Shown here: positions 18,201 through 27,368 of the stretch, piece after piece
Position numbering within the stretch: position 1 is the stretch's first letter
How the letters are laid out: every line of letters begins with the position of its first letter
Virus record (IMG/VR): IMGVR_UViG_3300022920_000255
Location: 1 to 58,380 of that record
DNA length: 58,380 nucleotides
From: a virus
Direction: 5' to 3' (one strand)
The notes under the pieces: generated by a model
Told to the model about the DNA's origin: nothing
The model's input: the letters and a program-made list of their open reading frames with translations, nothing else
The model's database searches: none
Program-made: the position numbers and the translations under genes

Positions 18201-21200
18201 ATGGCTGATATTAAAAACTTCGGTATTCGCGGCATTGGCTCGGACGTACAGTTCGGCAAAGCAGGCGGACGTGTTGTATATGATTCAGGTAACTCACTAT
18301 TTAAAGTGACAACTGATGGTTCAACACTAGGCAACATGAATGTTGCAACACCGACACTAGACGATCACGCTGCTAACAAAGCATACGTTGATTCAGTTGC
18401 ACAAGGTCTTGACGTAAAAGACTCAGTACGTGCGGCATCAACAGGTGACGTTAATGTAGGTACACCGGCATCAACAATGGATGGTGTAAATCTAGTAGAC
18501 GGCGACCGTGTACTACTAAAAGACCAAACAACTGCATCACAAAACGGTATTTACGTTTATGCATCAACTGGTCTAACACGTGCAATCGATATGGACGCAG
18601 CTGGCGAATTCGTTGGTGCATTCTTCTTTGTTGAAGAAGGTACAGTGAACTCTGACCAAGGTTACGTTATGTCTGCAAACGGTACTATTGAAGTAGGTAC
18701 TACAGACATCGAATTCACAAAATTCACAGGTACAGGCCAAATCACAGCAGGTGACGCTCTTTCAAAGAACGGTAACACACTGAACGTAAACGTTGACAAT
18801 ACATATGTAATGGTAGACGGTTCAGACAACCTAACGATTAAAGGTACATCAACAACTGGTGAAGTACTAAAATCAGACGGTGCTGGCGGCGTAGCATACG
18901 GCGCACTAGACCTAACAAACCTGAACGCAACTTCAGGCGCTCTACCACTAACACGTGGTGGTTTAGGTGTAGATGCATCACAAACAGCAGGTAAAGCAAC
19001 TGCACGTGATAACCTAGGTCTAGGTTCAATCGCAACACAAGACGCAGATGCAGTAGCAATCACAGGTGGGACAGTAGACCTATCAGGTGGTACGCTAACA
19101 CTAGCAAACGACCAAATCTCAGGTGACAAAATCTCAGGTGGTACAATTGACTCAGCTAACCTTCAAGGTGGCACAGGCAAAACTATCTCACAGTTTGACA
19201 TCACTCTAGGTGCTGGTAAAACACTTGACGTAGACGGCGTTCTAGACGTAGACGGTGCAGCAGGTTCAGCAATTGATAACGTAGTTATCGGTGCGACAAC
19301 TTCAGCGGCTGGTACGTTCTCAACACTAGCATCAGATTCAGTTGACCTAAACGGTGGTAACATCGACGGTACAGTAATCGGTGCAACTACAGCAGCGAAT
19401 GCAAAATTTGTAGATACAGATATCTCAGGTACACTGAAAGTAGATACAATTGAAGCATTTACAACAGATGGCGACATCACATTTAACTCACTAATCGTAA
19501 CTACACAAGGTATTAACGTTGCAAACGCTGGTATTTCAAATGCAGGTACAATTAATGCAGGTACAATGTCAGTAGACACAATCATCGAAAAAACAGCAGA
19601 CACTGGTGTTGAAGTTGATGGTGTAGTTCTAAAAGACGCTGGTGTAGCGGCAACGGGTGTTTCAACATTCGCTGACCTAACTGCAACAACAGCAGACATC
19701 AATGGTGGTACAGTAGACGCAACAGTAATCGGTGCAACTACATCAGCAGCTGGTACGTTCTCAACAATGACAACTTCAGGTGCAGCTATCTCAGGTGGTA
19801 CAATTTCTGGTACAGATATTGATATGACTGGTAAAACACTAACATTCGATAATGACTCTATTTCAGGTGACAAAATCGATGGTGGTTCAATTTCAGACTT
19901 CGCATCAACAGGTATCGATGACAATGCAACTTCAACACAAATTACTGTTGCAGACGCAGAAGTATCATTCGGCGCAGACGTTGCGATTGCTGGTAACCTA
20001 ACAGTATCAGGTTCACTAACATCAGTAAACACAACAAACACAGAGATTGCAGATAACTCAATCGTTCTTAACAAAGGCGAAACAGCGGCAGGCGTAACAG
20101 CAGGCACAGCAGGTATCGAAATCGACCGTGGTACAGCAGACTCAGCAACACTACAGTGGAATGAGACTGATGACGTTTGGGAATTCAAAGTAGGTTCAGC
20201 ACTAGCAGACCTAAAAATTGGTTCACAAGCAATGGACGCAATCTCAGTTGATACAATCAACGATCTATCAGGTGCTGGTATCTCATTCGCAGATGCTATC
20301 TCAGGTTCAGATGCAGACTTCTCAGGTACAGTATCAGCAGATACAATTGCAGAACACACAGTGGGCGCAGGCGTAACAGCAGATGGTGTTATCATGAAAG
20401 ACGGCGTTGTAACAGCAGGTCTAACTTCAGAAGCAGGTGATACAGTAGACGTATCAGCAGCATCTCTAGTACTTGCAGATGACCAAATCTCAGGTGATAA
20501 AGTTGAAGGCGGTACAATTGCTGCAATCACAATCTCAGCACTGTCAGCAACATCAGCAGATGTTGATGGTGGTACAATCGACGGTACAGTAATTGGTGCA
20601 TCAGCATCAGCGGCTGGTACTTTCTCAACACTAGCTTCAGACTCAGTTGATCTAAATGGTGGTGCAATGGACGCAGTTGTAATTGGTGCAACAGCATCAG
20701 CAGCGGCAACATTCTCAACTATGACAACAGCAGGTGCTGATATCAATGGTGGTGCAATCGACGGCACAATCATCGGTGGTACAGTAGCAGCAGTTGGTAC
20801 ATTCTCAACAATGAACACAGTAAACGCACAAATCACAGGCGGCGACATCACAGGTGCAAACCTAACATCAGATGTTGTTGACTTTAACGGTGGTGCGATT
20901 GATGGTGTTGTAATTGGTGGTGCAGTTTCAGCAGCAGGTACGTTCTCAACACTAGGTTCAAACAATGTAACTCTAACAGGTGGTACAGCATCACTTGCAA
21001 CAGTAACAGCAACAGCATTGAACTCAGGTAATGCGACACTAACTGGTGGTACAACAGCAGGTATGGATATCGATGTAACAGGCCAAACTCTAGCATTAGA
21101 CGATGACCAAATCAACGGTAACAAAGTACACGGCGGTGTAATTTCATCAGCAGACCTAACAGGTTCAGCTAATGCAATGACTGGTTATGATATCACAGTA

Positions 21201-22964
21201 GGCGCAGGTCGCTCACTAGATGTTGCATCAGGTACACTAACACTTGCAGATGACCAGATTTCTGGTGATAAAGTTGACGGCGGTTCAATCTCGAACTTCG
21301 CATCAACTGGTATCGATGATAACGCAACAGCAACAAAAATGACACTAACAGATACAGCGGCAACATTCGCAGTAGCTGGTGATTTTGGTGCAAACACACT
21401 TGCAGCAGGTGCAGCATCATTCGCTTCACTAGACGTTTCAGGTGACGCAGTAATCAACGGTAACCTAACAGTTTCAGGTGCAGTAACAACTACACTATCA
21501 GAAACAGTTGCTATCGAAGATAACATCATCTCTCTAAACTCAAACGAAGCAGCAGCTCCAACGCTAGATGCAGGTTTTGAAGTAGTACGTGGTACATCAA
21601 CAAACGTATCATTCCTATGGGATGAAACAAACGACACATGGACACTAGGTTCAGAAGCACTAACAGTTGGTGACGTAACAGCGGCATCACTAGAGCTAAC
21701 AACTGAACTATCACGTTCAAATGGCGGTACAGCAACAGATACATCTGCATACGCAGATGACTCAATTGCTCTAATGTCAGGTGCAGGTGTAGCAGAACTA
21801 GCAAAAGGTGCTAACTCAACAGTACTAAAAGTGAATGCATCAGGTTCACTAGGTTACGGTAAAGTAGAACTAGCGGCATCAGAAGATGTTAATGGTGTAC
21901 TAGACATCGTAAACGGTGGTACAGGTCTATCAACAGTAGGTGCTGATAACACAGTACTAATGTCAGACGGTTCAGCAGCAGGTTACGAATATGTATCACA
22001 TGTACGTAATGGTTCAGGCGTAGCAGTAATTGATGCATCAAATGCAGCATCAGGTACAGCAGAATACCTAGACATCACAAATGCAGCAGGCAAACTAACG
22101 CTAACATCGAAGAATGCATCAGGCACAGGCGCTGTAGATATGTATCTACAAGGTCAAAATGGTGGTGACGTATTCATCGTAGGTCAATCAGGTGAAGCTC
22201 TAATTCAGGGTGAAGCAGATACAGACCTAACAGTAGCAGGTGGTGATTCATCAACAGGCGAAGCAGGCGATCTTATCCTTAAGGGTGGTAACGGCTCAGC
22301 AAATGGTGACTCAGGTGCAGTAATCATCAAAGGTGGTAACGGCGGTTCAACTGACGGCAACGTACAAGTACTTGGCGCAGATGACACAGCAATTGCAACT
22401 TTCGTAGAAACTGCATCAGCAGCAGACAACTTCGTAATGACGAACGGCACAGGTGGCGTAGAGCTATCAGCAGCAGGTTCATCAGCAGATGTTAACATCG
22501 TACTAGCACCAAAAGGTGATGGTCTGGTAGTAGCACCAGCAGGTTACGACATGTCAGCAGGCGCTGGTACAGCTTTCGTTACGAAAGACTTTGTTGAAGG
22601 TACAACAGCTGGTTCAGACGACCGTGTTCTACGTACAGCATTCGCAGCAAATGGTGGTTCATCATTCACTGTAGGTACAGTACAGAACGTTGGCGGCAAA
22701 ACTTACTACGTATCAAAAGTAACTGTTAAAGTTACAACTGCATTCGTAGGCGCAGATGAGCTAACAATCACAGACGGTACAAACACTCTAGTAGGCACGA
22801 ATGACGTTGACCTATCAGAAGGTGGTATCTTCATGATTGATCTAGGTTATGAAAACGCAACAGCAGGTGGCGCTTCGCTAACAGCATCTATCGGTAACGG
22901 TGGTTCAGCAGCTTCACCAACAGTTGGTAACGTAATTGTAACAGCAGAATACAAGCAAATGTAA
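18201..22964 (+). CDS. Giant repetitive fibre protein, 1587 residues
   Basis: The longest gene of the window. Most of it is built from degenerate repeats such as GGTIDGTVIGATTSAAGTFSTL, LADDQISGDKVDGGSIS and FASTGIDDNAT, with two copies of a VSGSLTSVNTTNTEIADNSI-like unit, suggesting a long beta-helical shaft. The last 300 residues lose the repeat and carry a separate beta domain. Codon choice is strongly uniform (GCA, ACA, TCA, CTA, GGT), which fits high expression and leaves long open frames on the other strand. Shaft function is inferred from repeats. Confidence 0.8.
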   Translation: MADIKNFGIRGIGSDVQFGKAGGRVVYDSGNSLFKVTTDGSTLGNMNVATPTLDDHAANKAYVDSVAQGLDVKDSVRAASTGDVNVGTPASTMDGVNLVDGDRVLLKDQTTASQNGIYVYASTGLTRAIDMDAAGEFVGAFFFVEEGTVNSDQGYVMSANGTIEVGTTDIEFTKFTGTGQITAGDALSKNGNTLNVNVDNTYVMVDGSDNLTIKGTSTTGEVLKSDGAGGVAYGALDLTNLNATSGALPLTRGGLGVDASQTAGKATARDNLGLGSIATQDADAVAITGGTVDLSGGTLTLANDQISGDKISGGTIDSANLQGGTGKTISQFDITLGAGKTLDVDGVLDVDGAAGSAIDNVVIGATTSAAGTFSTLASDSVDLNGGNIDGTVIGATTAANAKFVDTDISGTLKVDTIEAFTTDGDITFNSLIVTTQGINVANAGISNAGTINAGTMSVDTIIEKTADTGVEVDGVVLKDAGVAATGVSTFADLTATTADINGGTVDATVIGATTSAAGTFSTMTTSGAAISGGTISGTDIDMTGKTLTFDNDSISGDKIDGGSISDFASTGIDDNATSTQITVADAEVSFGADVAIAGNLTVSGSLTSVNTTNTEIADNSIVLNKGETAAGVTAGTAGIEIDRGTADSATLQWNETDDVWEFKVGSALADLKIGSQAMDAISVDTINDLSGAGISFADAISGSDADFSGTVSADTIAEHTVGAGVTADGVIMKDGVVTAGLTSEAGDTVDVSAASLVLADDQISGDKVEGGTIAAITISALSATSADVDGGTIDGTVIGASASAAGTFSTLASDSVDLNGGAMDAVVIGATASAAATFSTMTTAGADINGGAIDGTIIGGTVAAVGTFSTMNTVNAQITGGDITGANLTSDVVDFNGGAIDGVVIGGAVSAAGTFSTLGSNNVTLTGGTASLATVTATALNSGNATLTGGTTAGMDIDVTGQTLALDDDQINGNKVHGGVISSADLTGSANAMTGYDITVGAGRSLDVASGTLTLADDQISGDKVDGGSISNFASTGIDDNATATKMTLTDTAATFAVAGDFGANTLAAGAASFASLDVSGDAVINGNLTVSGAVTTTLSETVAIEDNIISLNSNEAAAPTLDAGFEVVRGTSTNVSFLWDETNDTWTLGSEALTVGDVTAASLELTTELSRSNGGTATDTSAYADDSIALMSGAGVAELAKGANSTVLKVNASGSLGYGKVELAASEDVNGVLDIVNGGTGLSTVGADNTVLMSDGSAAGYEYVSHVRNGSGVAVIDASNAASGTAEYLDITNAAGKLTLTSKNASGTGAVDMYLQGQNGGDVFIVGQSGEALIQGEADTDLTVAGGDSSTGEAGDLILKGGNGSANGDSGAVIIKGGNGGSTDGNVQVLGADDTAIATFVETASAADNFVMTNGTGGVELSAAGSSADVNIVLAPKGDGLVVAPAGYDMSAGAGTAFVTKDFVEGTTAGSDDRVLRTAFAANGGSSFTVGTVQNVGGKTYYVSKVTVKVTTAFVGADELTITDGTNTLVGTNDVDLSEGGIFMIDLGYENATAGGASLTASIGNGGSAASPTVGNVIVTAEYKQM

Positions 22965-23006
22965 TCTTTGATTACTAAGTAAGTATTTTAGTTTTACTAA
23001 AATGGG

Positions 23007-23035
23007 AGGGGGCTCGAAAGGGTCCCCTCTTTTTT
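23007..23035 (+). terminator. Rho-independent terminator
   Basis: Nine-pair stem AGGGGGCTC/GGGTCCCCT closed by a GAAA tetraloop, followed by CTTTTTT. It ends the giant fibre transcript. Confidence 0.9.
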
Positions 23036-23078
23036 GTGGTTGCAAGAATCATAAACTTATGATATAATTACGTTATAT

Positions 23079-23086
23079 GATAAATA
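23079..23086 (+). promoter_or_regulatory. Late-type promoter GATAAATA
   Basis: Octamer 75 bases before the next fibre gene. The leader also holds a small hairpin CAGAG/CTCTG at 23110-23125. Confidence 0.6.
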
Positions 23087-23160
23087 GATTAAGATAACAA
23101 ACTTAACGACAGAGTTAATTCTCTGACTTTATAACATACACAGAACGTTGAGGAACAAAA

Positions 23161-24462
23161 ATGGCGATTACGTTAAACGCAAAGGGTACAAGTGTACCAT
23201 ATTTCAAAATCGGAAAGAGTGGTACCACACTCTTTCAAGGTGATGAAGACCCACATGTAAACGATGGATATAATGTACAAACTAATGATATTTGGTTTGA
23301 TACCGCAGGAAAAACACTAAAATTTAGAACTTCAAGTCAGACCTGGCAAGCACTAGCAGAAGCAGATAAAATCTCAGAAATGACAGATGTTAATCTTGAC
23401 GGGTTAGCAGATGGACACTTCCTACGATATGACGGTATAAGTAATTCATGGACTACACACGCGGTTGCTGGCGGACTTGCTAATGATTGGGGTTCAATCG
23501 TAGAAGAGACTATTACAGTAGACGGTTATACAGGTGATATTTGGCAGTATGATGCACATACTAATAATCTTATTCATACTGGCCCAGTTGATATCAATGG
23601 TATATTAACAACAACTGCAATTGTATCTCCGACCATTAATAATATTAATACACAAATTTCAAATCTAAAAACTGATGATATTACAGAACAAACAAATCTA
23701 TATCATACAGAAGCTAGAGCTAGAGCGGCAATTTCAGTAAGTGGCGGGAGCCTGTCATATGATAGTACAACAGGTGTTATTAGTTACACAGATAACGATA
23801 GTAGTTACGCTACTAAAGTTGGTTACAATCTAGCAGATGAAACAGACACAGCATCAATTGTTCTAAATCCAGGAGATGCAAACACACAAGCAACATATCG
23901 TGGTGATGTAGTTGATGATAATGGAAACATTATTGTTGATGTATCAAGCGCAACTACTACATTTACTGGCGGACTAGCAGGTGATGTATATGGTGATGTT
24001 TACAACCCAACTGGTGCAAATAAAATTTTAGAAAGCGGAACTGGTAATTTAGATTCTGCCTTAACAGTTGATTCAGCGAACACCACAACATTAAATGCAG
24101 GCACTACTAATATTAGTGGCATTGCTACATTTACTGGCGGTAGTGTAGACTTTACAGGCACTCAAACAATAGGTAATTGGAATGGTGCAGTTTATGACAG
24201 AACTGGTTCTACACTTATTATCGAAGACAATGCAACACCAGGTCCTATTGTTCATGCAGACTTAGAAGGCGATGTTACTGGTGATGTTACTGGCAATTTA
24301 ACTGCTACTGATTCAATTACTCTTCCAAAAGGGACAGCGGCACAAAGACCATCTACTCCAGTAGAAGGAATGATGTGGTTTAACACAACTACAAAGAAAT
24401 TCGAAGGGTATGATGGGACAGGTTGGATCGTATTCTCGCCAGAAGATTGGGGTTCAATCTAA
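23161..24462 (+). CDS. Tail-fibre-type protein, 433 residues
   Basis: A beta-rich repetitive protein with FTGGLAGDVYGDVYNPTG and EGDVTGDVTGNLTATDSI segments, ending in a motif common at the C-terminus of phage fibres (AAQRPSTPVEGMMWFNTTTK, then FEGYDGTGW). An ISEMTDVNLDGLADGHFLRY unit near residue 75 resembles units in the fibre at 12434. It is a single gene between a late promoter and a terminator, with GAGGAAC before the start. Confidence 0.75.
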   Translation: MAITLNAKGTSVPYFKIGKSGTTLFQGDEDPHVNDGYNVQTNDIWFDTAGKTLKFRTSSQTWQALAEADKISEMTDVNLDGLADGHFLRYDGISNSWTTHAVAGGLANDWGSIVEETITVDGYTGDIWQYDAHTNNLIHTGPVDINGILTTTAIVSPTINNINTQISNLKTDDITEQTNLYHTEARARAAISVSGGSLSYDSTTGVISYTDNDSSYATKVGYNLADETDTASIVLNPGDANTQATYRGDVVDDNGNIIVDVSSATTTFTGGLAGDVYGDVYNPTGANKILESGTGNLDSALTVDSANTTTLNAGTTNISGIATFTGGSVDFTGTQTIGNWNGAVYDRTGSTLIIEDNATPGPIVHADLEGDVTGDVTGNLTATDSITLPKGTAAQRPSTPVEGMMWFNTTTKKFEGYDGTGWIVFSPEDWGSI

Positions 24463-24488
24463 TATTCACTGCAAAATTTAATGAGATT

Positions 24489-24525
24489 AAGCCCACTATT
24501 CTACGCAAATAGGTGGGCTTTTTTG
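24489..24525 (+). terminator. Rho-independent terminator
   Basis: AAGCCCAC/GTGGGCTT stem extended by TATT/AATA around a bulged G, followed by TTTTT. Confidence 0.85.
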
Positions 24526-24554
24526 CACCTTATAACATAACTACGAACTTAAAT

Positions 24555-24562
24555 GATAAATA
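24555..24562 (+). promoter_or_regulatory. Late-type promoter GATAAATA
   Basis: Octamer 30 bases before the membrane protein gene at 24592. Confidence 0.6.
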
Positions 24563-24591
24563 CAATAAGAGAGTGAGAGAGGAGACATGTT

Positions 24592-24948
24592 ATGAATAAG
24601 AATGGTTTATGGTGGAATGCACCAGAATATTTTAGCAGATGGAGACTATTCCCACGTGCATTTATTTCAATGTACATCTATTTGTTATATGATGTAGTAC
24701 AGTGGTTTATGGCATTGCCAGATCCTAACACACAGCAAGCGGGTCTTGTATCTGTATTAGTTGGTTCAGGTGCCGCATGGTTTGGTCTTTACGTTAATTC
24801 AAGTTCAACTAAGTTTGAAAGTGTTGAAGTCAGAAGCGGAAACACTACTATCAAATCAGTAGATTCACGTGACACTGCAAGAGAGCGCAGTGCAGTTTCT
24901 TCAGCAGAAAGAGCGGAAGAAAGATACTACGAAGAAGAAGGCAGATAA
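24592..24948 (+). CDS. Small membrane protein, holin-like candidate
   Basis: A 118-residue protein with two likely membrane segments (about 21-42, FISMYIYLLYDVVQWFMAL, and 52-70, LVSVLVGSGAAWFGLYVN) and a charged Arg/Glu-rich C-terminal tail (RERSAVSSAERAEERYYEEE). GAGGAGA precedes the start. Two-TM proteins with a charged tail behind late promoters are often holins, but the spanins lie elsewhere, so the lysis role is only a possibility. Confidence 0.5.
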   Translation: MNKNGLWWNAPEYFSRWRLFPRAFISMYIYLLYDVVQWFMALPDPNTQQAGLVSVLVGSGAAWFGLYVNSSSTKFESVEVRSGNTTIKSVDSRDTARERSAVSSAERAEERYYEEEGR

Positions 24949-24950
24949 AA

Positions 24951-25412
24951 ATGAAAAAGAATAACTTCAAATATCACTTGCGTGTTGGTCTAGATGAAGA
25001 ATTGAGTACACACGATATCAAAGGTATCATTACTGTACTTGAGAAAACAATCGCCAACATCTTTGAGGCATCTGAAGAAGGTACTGCGGTTATCTATCAT
25101 ACATTTAATAATAAGAACTTGTATGACTTTAGAATGAACCGCGCAGTAACAGAAGCAGAAGCAGAAGTTATTCTTTCATTAATCAACGAGTGGACTGAAG
25201 ATGACTATACAATGGAAATCACCACTAGTGAAAAATATGACTTACCAGAAGGTGAGATAGAAGCAGATATAACTGCTATGAAACATAATAGATGGCTTTC
25301 AGAGCGTGTTTCTGAAGGTTGGAGATATGGTCTAGAATTTAATGAATCAAGCAAGACGGACCCAAGACTAAGACCGTATCACGAATTGTCAGAAAAACTA
25401 AAAAATATGTAG
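24951..25412 (+). CDS. RyR-domain protein
   Basis: A 153-residue soluble protein. The C-terminal 45 residues (about 107-150: MKHNRWLSERVSEGWRYG, then KTDPRLRPYHELSEKLKN) match the ryanodine-receptor (RyR) repeat domain, which also occurs in bacterial and phage proteins, often with nucleotide-linked signalling. The N-terminal 100 residues are acidic and unassigned. It lies 2 bases after the membrane protein gene. Ligand and role are unknown. Confidence 0.65.
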   Translation: MKKNNFKYHLRVGLDEELSTHDIKGIITVLEKTIANIFEASEEGTAVIYHTFNNKNLYDFRMNRAVTEAEAEVILSLINEWTEDDYTMEITTSEKYDLPEGEIEADITAMKHNRWLSERVSEGWRYGLEFNESSKTDPRLRPYHELSEKLKNM

Positions 25413-25419
25413 TTTTCTC

Positions 25420-25448
25420 TTGACTCTAACAGCAGTATAATGTATTAT
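25420..25448 (+). promoter_or_regulatory. Sigma70-type promoter of the Fe-S/ExbB operon
   Basis: TTGACT 25420-25425 and TATTAT 25443-25448 with a 17-base spacer, 26 bases before the HscB-like start. Confidence 0.55.
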
Positions 25449-25474
25449 TAATACTGATATATATAGGTAAACAA

Positions 25475-26014
25475 ATGTCCGGAACAAAAAGAGTATATAA
25501 TCTAGAAGAAAAGAACTATTTCAAGTTCTTTGGGATCGAAGAAAAGCAAGATATTAGTGTGCGAAGTCTTACTACGCATTATAAAAAAATTGTAACCCTA
25601 CTCAAACAAGATAACAAGTTTTTAAGTAAAGATAAGGTAGCATTTGCACATCGTGCATTTGAAACACTTGCTGATCCAATCAGTCGTGCTAAATATATTT
25701 TAGAACTAAATGGTGTAGAAAATGATGTGAGAGATGGCGCATCCGCAGAAGATTTTTTGTTTATAAATAACTTGAATGCGCAGTACGATGCATCCAATAC
25801 AGTTGACGACATTCTGAATTTCATTCTAGAACTAAAAGAACAGACTTCATTCATCAAAGAACAAATTCAGTATTGTATTGATGAAACCCATAACTTTAAT
25901 ATGGCATCTGGGCTATTGAACCGGTTCTATGAAATCTCAGCAATACATGATAAAACAAAATTAAAGAAACATGAACTAGAACTAGGAATCAAACATGTTG
26001 TATTTGACAAATGA
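25475..26014 (+). CDS. HscB-like Fe-S co-chaperone lacking HPD
   Basis: A 179-residue protein of the HscB type by layout: an N-terminal J-like domain (YFKFFGIEEKQDISVRSL, HYKKIVTLL), the linker LADPISRAKYILELNGV that is diagnostic of HscB, then a C-terminal three-helix region (DFLFINNLNAQYD onward). In HscB this part binds IscU. The HPD tripeptide that stimulates HscA is missing (LLKQDNK is present there), so the protein may bind the scaffold without driving the chaperone. It overlaps the IscA-like gene by 20 bases. Confidence 0.7.
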   Translation: MSGTKRVYNLEEKNYFKFFGIEEKQDISVRSLTTHYKKIVTLLKQDNKFLSKDKVAFAHRAFETLADPISRAKYILELNGVENDVRDGASAEDFLFINNLNAQYDASNTVDDILNFILELKEQTSFIKEQIQYCIDETHNFNMASGLLNRFYEISAIHDKTKLKKHELELGIKHVVFDK

Positions 26015-26318
26015 CGCTGAAAAACGTATCATTAAATGGCTAGCAGATAACAACGCAAAATCAATTAAAATCTCAATGAAGACCGCAGGCTGTACAGGAC
26101 TAATGTATGAAGTTGTGATTGCTGATGGTTTTAATCCTACTACAGATTTTGCATCTAAATTTGATGGCTTTGATATTATTATCGAACATCAATATCTACA
26201 TGCACTTAAAGGTGCAACGTTAGATTACATAACAGAAGGTTTTAACTCACACTTTGAAATCGTTAATAATCCTAATGAGAAAGCAAAGTGTGGCTGTGGA
26301 GAAAGTTTTTCAGTATGA
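25995..26318 (+). CDS. IscA-like A-type Fe-S carrier
   Basis: A 107-residue A-type carrier (IscA/ErpA/SufA family). The three cluster-binding cysteines are present: one in KTAGCTGLMYEV and two in the C-terminal CGCGESF. The length equals E. coli IscA (107). It shares ATGA with the next A-type carrier gene. A-type carriers receive Fe-S clusters from the scaffold and pass them to client enzymes. Confidence 0.88.
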   Translation: MLYLTNDAEKRIIKWLADNNAKSIKISMKTAGCTGLMYEVVIADGFNPTTDFASKFDGFDIIIEHQYLHALKGATLDYITEGFNSHFEIVNNPNEKAKCGCGESFSV

Positions 26319-26638
26319 TATTTACAGAAGCGGCGGCTGAACGTGTTAAAGAAATTATCGTAGAACAAGATGAATCACCAGATACCTCATTGCGAGTATT
26401 TGTTGAAGGTGGTGGGTGCCATGGGTTTAGTTATGGATTCGGCTTCGAAGCTGATATAGCAGATGACGATACTATATACGAAACCAACGATGTTAAATTA
26501 GTAGTTGACAGTATGAGCATTATGTATCTAGATAGTGCAACTGTAGATTTTGTATCTAGTATACATGGTGACAGATTCGTTATTGACAATCCAAGTGCAA
26601 GCACAACATGCGGTTGCGGATCTAGCTTTTCAGTTTAA
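26315..26638 (+). CDS. erpA: ErpA-like A-type Fe-S carrier
   Basis: A 107-residue second A-type carrier, closest to ErpA: FVEGGGCHGFSYGFGFE, VVDSMSIMYLDSATVDF and the C-terminal STCGCGSSFSV block, nearly the same as E. coli ErpA. The ATG at 26315 overlaps the previous stop; an upstream in-frame ATG at 26288 would lie inside the IscA-like gene and is not favoured. ErpA delivers clusters to essential 4Fe-4S proteins. Two different carriers in one phage suggest separate clients. Confidence 0.88.
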   Translation: MIFTEAAAERVKEIIVEQDESPDTSLRVFVEGGGCHGFSYGFGFEADIADDDTIYETNDVKLVVDSMSIMYLDSATVDFVSSIHGDRFVIDNPSASTTCGCGSSFSV

Positions 26639-26652
26639 ATTAAGGAAACGAA

Positions 26653-26892
26653 ATGACAATTAAAGAAAAAATTTATGAAATCGTTGCAAGACGAACTAAA
26701 ACAAATATTTCTGATCTTGATAACGATATGAGTTTAAAAAAGGATCTTGGTGCAGACAGCATAGATACCGTAGAAATTATGTTTGATATTGAAGAATATT
26801 ATACCATATCAATTGATGATATAGATGCTGAAACGATAAATACAATTGACGATGCAATAAATATTGTAACAAAATTAGTCGAAAGTGGCTAA
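26653..26892 (+). CDS. Acyl carrier protein
   Basis: A 79-residue acyl carrier protein (E. coli AcpP is 78). The phosphopantetheine site is LGADSIDTVEI with the Ser that carries the 4'-phosphopantetheine arm; the protein is acidic with the usual four-helix pattern. It sits 14 bases after the ErpA-like gene. In bacteria ACP contacts IscS and in mitochondria it supports Fe-S assembly, so its place in this operon could be functional; lipid or LPS acylation is the alternative. Confidence 0.88.
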   Translation: MTIKEKIYEIVARRTKTNISDLDNDMSLKKDLGADSIDTVEIMFDIEEYYTISIDDIDAETINTIDDAINIVTKLVESG

Positions 26893-26909
26893 ATATTCGG
26901 AGACACACA

Positions 26910-27368
26910 ATGATATTCCTAAGATGGTGGTTATTCTTCTGCCTAACAATCTTAGTAGCAACAGTTAGTTACTACTTTGGTTTTTTCAATGAACTATATA
27001 ATAAAGATGCAACAAGATTAAGTTTCGTTATTATCGCAATATATATTGTGGCATCACTATACGTTGGTATGCTAACTAACAATCAACGTATCGGCAGAGA
27101 CTATAAAACCGGAACAAATGTATCTTGGTTTGCAAGTGAAATGCTATTATCACTTGGTATGATTGGTACCGTCGCTGGTTTTATCTTAATGTTGGGTGAT
27201 AGCTTTGGTTCTATCGATACAGCTAATCCAGAAACATTAAAAGAAGCATTAAGTTCAATGGCTCTTGGTATGAGTACAGCACTATATACAACACTAGTAG
27301 GGCTAATCCTTAGTCAGGCTCTAAAGATTCAACTTGTTAATCTAGAGTCTGGAGCGGAGAATGACTAA
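26910..27368 (+). CDS. MotA/TolQ/ExbB-like proton-channel subunit
   Basis: A 152-residue membrane protein with four likely membrane segments (about 2-21, 36-55, 76-98, 112-135). The family signature is present in TM3 (LGMIGTVAGFILML) and TM4 (ALGMSTALYTTLVGLILS), with the Thr residues that line the proton path in ExbB/TolQ. It is shorter than ExbB (244), lacking much of the cytoplasmic part. It overlaps the ExbD-like gene by 8 bases. Together they likely form a proton-driven inner-membrane motor. Confidence 0.78.
   Translation: MIFLRWWLFFCLTILVATVSYYFGFFNELYNKDATRLSFVIIAIYIVASLYVGMLTNNQRIGRDYKTGTNVSWFASEMLLSLGMIGTVAGFILMLGDSFGSIDTANPETLKEALSSMALGMSTALYTTLVGLILSQALKIQLVNLESGAEND

Noticed and set aside
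19163-21124. 653-codon open frame on the minus strand inside the giant fibre gene
   Set aside because: It follows from the uniform codon use and repeats of the plus-strand gene; no ribosome site, promoter or protein-like composition.
12434-22964. CRISPR array or transposon repeats
   Set aside because: The repeats are in-frame codons of collagen-like and fibre repeats, without spacers or inverted ends.
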